This document shows positions 60,448 through 64,000 of a stretch of 64,000 nt of DNA, in pieces; position 1 is the stretch's first letter, and the number at the start of each line of letters is the position of its first letter. Under the pieces are notes generated by a model. The model had not been told where the DNA came from. It ran no database searches and was given only the letters and a program-made list of their open reading frames with translations. Source of the DNA: Caballeronia temeraria (GTDB lineage Bacteria > Pseudomonadota > Gammaproteobacteria > Burkholderiales > Burkholderiaceae). The translations under genes and the position numbers were made by a program. The stretch spans positions 1-64,000 of the forward strand of contig NZ_FCOI02000036.1 in assembly GCF_001544795.2 (NCBI RefSeq), in the 5' to 3' direction.

Positions 60448-60963
60448 GGTGCCTGCCCCGTCATGATCCGGATGTTCCGGACCGTGGCCTTCTTCTCTCC
60501 TCGCTGGGTCGCGCTGCCCGCCGGCGTCTCGCCGTGCAAGCGGTACTTCTCCCCGACGCGCGCCGCGAGGCTACGTATGTGCTCCGGCCGGCGCGCTCTT
60601 CGGCGTGTCTGGTCGGACGATTGCATTGTCTGACTATCAGAATGTCAAAGCAACTCGCCGGGGCGCGAAGCGAGAATTAATATGATGAAATGAGTTTCGA
60701 ATCGAGAGGAATTAACTTCGTATCTTCCGATATGGTACGTTTTCATACTTTTGTGTACGTTTGCGCTACCAGTAATCTCGCTAACTGCGCGATGCGACCG
60801 AGGCTTTCCTCGATACACCGCGCGCGGACACCCGTGCGACCGGCATGCTTCGTGCATCCTTCGTGCGGTTACACTGCTCGCGCCCGGCCGGAGCCGTATG
60901 CAAGCGCTTCACGGCGTACGTAAGGCACGGCCTACGCGTAAGTTTTCCAATTCGCTGCCAAAA
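60448..60963. other. Long intergenic region with an AT-rich patch
   Basis: About 510 bp before the hybrid kinase gene. The stretch 60640-60780 is strikingly AT-rich for this genome and holds several TATNNT-like hexamers, so it probably contains promoters. Short frames in it lack coding character. No hairpin terminator or RNA gene is visible. Confidence 0.5.
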
Positions 60964-63213
60964 ATGACGCTGCAAAGTGGGGACTCCGACGCCGATCCTG
61001 CCGCGGAAACCTGGCAGGGCGAACCGCCTTTTCCGGCGGTGCCCGAGCGCAACTTCGCCGCGCAGCGCCTGACGCTCTACGCGCTCCTCGTCGCGGCCAT
61101 CGTGCTGCCGTGCGTGTACGTCGCGCTCACCGCCGTCTCCGACTACCACACGCGCGTCGCCGATGCCTCCGAGCTCGTCGCGCGCAATGCTCGCGTCGCG
61201 GAAGAGCACGCGCTCAAGGTCTTCGATCTGAACGTGACGCTCAACGAGCGCATCGTCGATCTGCTCGACGACCTCGACGCCAACGCGCTCCGCCGCGAGA
61301 GCGCGACGATCCATCAGCGCCTGAAGACGATCGCCGATACGTATAAGCAGGTCGCGGCCGCTTCCGTGTTCGATGCCGACGGCAAACTGCTCGCGACGAG
61401 CCGGACCTGGCCAACGCCCGACATCTCGGTCGCGGAGCGCGACGACTTCAACGGGCTGCGCGCCGGCCATCAGATTCAGCAGATTTCGCGCGTGATGATC
61501 GGCCGCGTCGCCGGCGAACAGGTGTTCAACACCGCGATTGCGCGGCGCACGCCGGCCGGCGCGTTCGACGGCATCGTGTCCCTCGCGCTGCGGCCGTCGT
61601 ATTTCAGCGCGTTTTATCGCGAGCTGATCGGCGACAACCCGAGCGTCTCGCTCGGCCTGTCGCGCTCGGACGGCGAAGTGCTCTCGTGGTATCCGCCGCG
61701 CCCGCCCGATCGCATGGCGCTCGCCGCCAGTTCGCCGCTGCGCGAGGCGTATCGCGCCGGACGCCGGAGCGGCGTCGTCAAAATGGTTTCCGGGCTGGAC
61801 GACCAATTGAAGATCGTCGCGTTCCGGCGCGTCGGCACGTATCCGATCTACGTATCGAGCGGCTATCCGATCGCGACGATCTGGAGCGACTGGTGGCGTC
61901 ATCTGAGCGTGCTCGCGCTGTCGATCTTCGCGCCGTGCGTGGTGCTGTGGGGCGTGATCGCGCAATCGTTGCGGCGGCTCGCGGCCGAAGAGGACGCGTG
62001 GGAGCGCTGGCAGGCGGAAGCGTCGATGCGCCGCTCGATCGAATCCGCGTATCGCCAGGCGCGCAAGATGGAAGCGCTCGGCAATCTCGTCGGCAGCGTT
62101 GCGCACGACTTCAACAATCTGCTGATGATCGTCTCGACCAATGTGCAGATCGCGCGGCGGCGCGGCGCGCCCGGCCTCGATCGCGAACTGACGGCGATGG
62201 AACGCGCCCTGAAAAGCGGCCAGTCGCTCACGCGGCAACTGCTCGGCGTCGCGCGCAAGCAGCCGTTGCGCAGCGAGATTCTCGCCATCGGCAAATGGGT
62301 GCCGGCGGGGCGCGAGCTGCTGCGCGCATCGCTCGGTGCGAAGGTGGCGCTCAATGTCGAGGTCGCGCCGGACGTGTGGGCGATCCGCGCCGATCCGGCG
62401 GAACTGGAGCTCGCGCTCATCAATGTCGCCGTGAACGCGCGCGACGCGATGCCCAACGGCGGCACCTTCACCGTGCGCGCCGGCAACGTGCGCTTTCGCC
62501 ATGAAGACGGTTTTCCGATCACCGGCGAATTCGTCCAGATCACGCTGGAGGACAACGGCGTCGGCATGAACCCGGAAGTGCTCGGGCGCGCGTTCGAGCC
62601 GCTTTTCACGACCAAGCCGAAAGGCATGGGCACGGGTCTCGGTCTGCCGCAGGTGTTCGCGTTCTGCGAGCGCGCGGGCGGACTCGCGACCATTGACAGC
62701 GCGATCGGCGCGGGCACCGCGGTGCGCCTGTATCTGCCGCGCGCGGCGGCGGGCGCGCCTGGCGCGGCGGCGAAGGTGGAACAGGCGGCCGCGCCGGAAG
62801 CGGATGGCCTGCGCGTGCTCCTTGTCGAGGACAACGAGGAAGTCGCCGCCGGCACCGAGGCGCTGCTCACGATGATGGGCCACCACGTCACCTACGTCTT
62901 CAACGCCGACAGCGCCGCGACGATGCTCGAAGCCGCGCGCGCCAACGCCGCGGCCAATTTCCCCTTCGACGTCGTGCTCTCCGACATCCACATGCCGGGG
63001 CAGATGAACGGCATCGATCTCGCCGAGATGCTGCAGCGCTTCGAGCCGCGGCTTCCGGTGATTCTCGTCACGGGCTACGCGGAAGAGCTCGACCGCGCGC
63101 GGCAGGTCGGCGCGCGCGTGCTGTCGAAGCCATTCGATATCGCGCTGCTCGACTCGCTCCTGCGCGCGATCCGCGAGCGCGTGGACACGCCGGGCGCTCG
63201 CGCGGCGCGCTGA
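60964..63213 (+). CDS. Membrane hybrid histidine kinase with C-terminal receiver
   Basis: The 749-residue protein has an N-terminal membrane helix (L-Y-A-L-L-V-A-A-I-V-L-P-C-V-Y-V), a periplasmic sensor domain of cache type (residues about 50-300), a second helix near 320-340 and a HisKA domain (G-S-V-A-H-D-F-N-N-L-L). A HATPase_c domain (G-M-G-T-G-L-G-L-P) and a receiver with phosphoacceptor Asp in V-V-L-S-D-I-H-M-P-G follow. I chose the ATG at 60964; an ATG at 60898 and a GTG-opened frame upstream are possible but lack support. No response regulator gene is adjacent, so it may act on a distant partner. Confidence 0.9.
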   Translation: MTLQSGDSDADPAAETWQGEPPFPAVPERNFAAQRLTLYALLVAAIVLPCVYVALTAVSDYHTRVADASELVARNARVAEEHALKVFDLNVTLNERIVDLLDDLDANALRRESATIHQRLKTIADTYKQVAAASVFDADGKLLATSRTWPTPDISVAERDDFNGLRAGHQIQQISRVMIGRVAGEQVFNTAIARRTPAGAFDGIVSLALRPSYFSAFYRELIGDNPSVSLGLSRSDGEVLSWYPPRPPDRMALAASSPLREAYRAGRRSGVVKMVSGLDDQLKIVAFRRVGTYPIYVSSGYPIATIWSDWWRHLSVLALSIFAPCVVLWGVIAQSLRRLAAEEDAWERWQAEASMRRSIESAYRQARKMEALGNLVGSVAHDFNNLLMIVSTNVQIARRRGAPGLDRELTAMERALKSGQSLTRQLLGVARKQPLRSEILAIGKWVPAGRELLRASLGAKVALNVEVAPDVWAIRADPAELELALINVAVNARDAMPNGGTFTVRAGNVRFRHEDGFPITGEFVQITLEDNGVGMNPEVLGRAFEPLFTTKPKGMGTGLGLPQVFAFCERAGGLATIDSAIGAGTAVRLYLPRAAAGAPGAAAKVEQAAAPEADGLRVLLVEDNEEVAAGTEALLTMMGHHVTYVFNADSAATMLEAARANAAANFPFDVVLSDIHMPGQMNGIDLAEMLQRFEPRLPVILVTGYAEELDRARQVGARVLSKPFDIALLDSLLRAIRERVDTPGARAAR

Positions 63214-63404
63214 AGCGGACGTTCCATCGCGCGAAACCCCATCGCTTTTTGTACGCGAGTTTGTAAAAGCGCCGTCATCCATCCATACGCATTCCCGAGC
63301 GCGCCGGGCAGCGCCTATCCGGCACGCGAGTTGCGTAAATGCCTGCATACGCGGCGACACGACGTCGCCGGTTTCCGGAATTTGCCCATCCCCAGGAGGC
63401 GTTC

Positions 63405-64000
63405 ATGCGACACACCGTCATCGGAGTTTTCGACACCTATGCACAAGCCGAGGACGCGCGCTCGGCCCTGATCGCCGCTGGCTTCCCGCGCGGGGATATC
63501 GAACTTCAGGCCAACCCGAAGCGCGACGACGCCGCCGCGCCGTCCGACATGCCCGATGCCGTCACGCATCAGGAGCCGGGCATGCTCGCGAACATCGAAC
63601 GCTTCTTCAGCATGCTCTTCGGCGGACGCGATCAGCCGCCCGAGGTCGCGCATTATTCGGAGGCCGTGCGGCGCGGCGCGATTCTCGTTTCCGTCGATAC
63701 ACCGAGCGTCGAGCAGGCCGACATCGCACGCACGACGCTTTCGGATCAGGGCGCGATCGATATCGACGAACGCGCGGCGAGCTGGACGACGCTCGAACAC
63801 GGCACGCCGGAAGTGCCCGCAACAGCCGCCGACGACCGCGATCATTCGGTGCTCGACGAACTGGGCCTCGGACGCGGCAGCGCCGTGCCGGGACGCGAGC
63901 CGGTGAACGATCCGAGCGTCATGCCGTCGCGTGCGCGGGCTTATCCGCACGCCGACGTCGGCGATCCAGCCTCGGTGACGCCGCGCGATTACGTCAGCGA
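63405..64000 (+). CDS. Conserved stress-type protein of unknown function, cut by the window end
   Basis: The frame is open for 198 codons to the right edge, so the gene is partial. AGGAGG at 63394-63399 is a strong ribosome-binding site. The N-terminal domain (T-V-I-G-V-F-D-T-Y-A-Q-A-E-D-A-R-S-A-L-I-A-A-G-F) resembles the heat-induced/general-stress (GSP17M-like) alpha-beta fold. A segment V-R-R-G-A-I-L-V-S-V-D-T follows near residues 88-99. The region after residue 125 is acidic and probably disordered. No function is known. Confidence 0.7.
   Translation, partial: MRHTVIGVFDTYAQAEDARSALIAAGFPRGDIELQANPKRDDAAAPSDMPDAVTHQEPGMLANIERFFSMLFGGRDQPPEVAHYSEAVRRGAILVSVDTPSVEQADIARTTLSDQGAIDIDERAASWTTLEHGTPEVPATAADDRDHSVLDELGLGRGSAVPGREPVNDPSVMPSRARAYPHADVGDPASVTPRDYVS

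Noticed and set aside
60690..60923. 77-codon plus-strand frame in the AT-rich gap
   Set aside because: No ribosome-binding site or family; the region looks like promoter DNA.
60781..63360. 859-codon minus-strand frame opposite the C-terminal hybrid kinase
   Set aside because: Antisense shadow; it spans two unrelated plus-strand genes' boundaries and has no domains.

Overview
The window is GC-rich, densely coded chromosomal DNA. Its gene content points to a Burkholderiaceae member of the Paraburkholderia/Caballeronia/Burkholderia type: a monomeric isocitrate dehydrogenase, a full-length hopanoid gene set, many two-component proteins, a tetrahydromethanopterin-linked C1 gene set and a Burkholderia-style dispersed repeat at the left edge. 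The genus is an inference. I saw no rRNA, tRNA, CRISPR array, prophage or insertion sequence.

Region 1 (1-18.1 kb) is a C1/quinoprotein metabolism locus. A tightly coupled plus-strand operon runs fhcB-fhcA-fhcD-fhcC (formyltransferase/hydrolase complex, which releases formate from formyl-H4MPT), a cytochrome b561, pqqB-pqqC-pqqD-pqqE (PQQ biosynthesis) and a NarL-type response regulator. Its probable partner histidine kinase lies convergently on the other strand. Next come a TonB-dependent receptor, a family 2 glycosyltransferase, a PQQ-catabolism-type beta-propeller protein, a small periplasmic protein and a SulP-STAS-cNMP transporter. No pqqA is visible in this locus.

Region 2 (18.2-28.7 kb) is mixed housekeeping and accessory DNA: small conserved proteins, a VOC protein, a DnaJ-domain protein, an orphan PhnZ-like HD oxygenase beside a DHA2 drug-efflux-type transporter, a lytic transglycosylase, three low-complexity secreted proteins, an Mpo1-family membrane protein, a RarD-type permease, an orphan egtD and an acylphosphatase.

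Region 3 (28.7-34.5 kb) is a minus-strand signalling operon: a large hybrid histidine kinase with three receivers, CheR, a receiver-less CheB, and a receiver-kinase fusion. No CheA, CheW or MCP is present.

Region 4 (34.6-58 kb) carries hopanoid biosynthesis and transport genes in several blocks: hpnA, hpnB, ispH-hpnH, hpnM, hpnN-mlaA and hpnD-hpnE-shc-hpnG. They are interleaved with icd, a Phd/VapC toxin-antitoxin pair, cstA with its small partner, a cache-domain two-component system divergent from cstA, and an acyl-CoA thioesterase. ispH supplies isoprenoid precursors. HpnD, HpnE and Shc make the hopene skeleton, HpnH, HpnG, HpnA and HpnB act on the side chain, and HpnM, HpnN and possibly MlaA move lipid to or within the outer membrane. 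hpnC is not in the window.

Region 5 (58.2-64 kb) is signalling again: a receiver-CheC-PAS/GGDEF operon, an AT-richer gap, a hybrid histidine kinase, and a conserved stress-type protein cut by the right edge.
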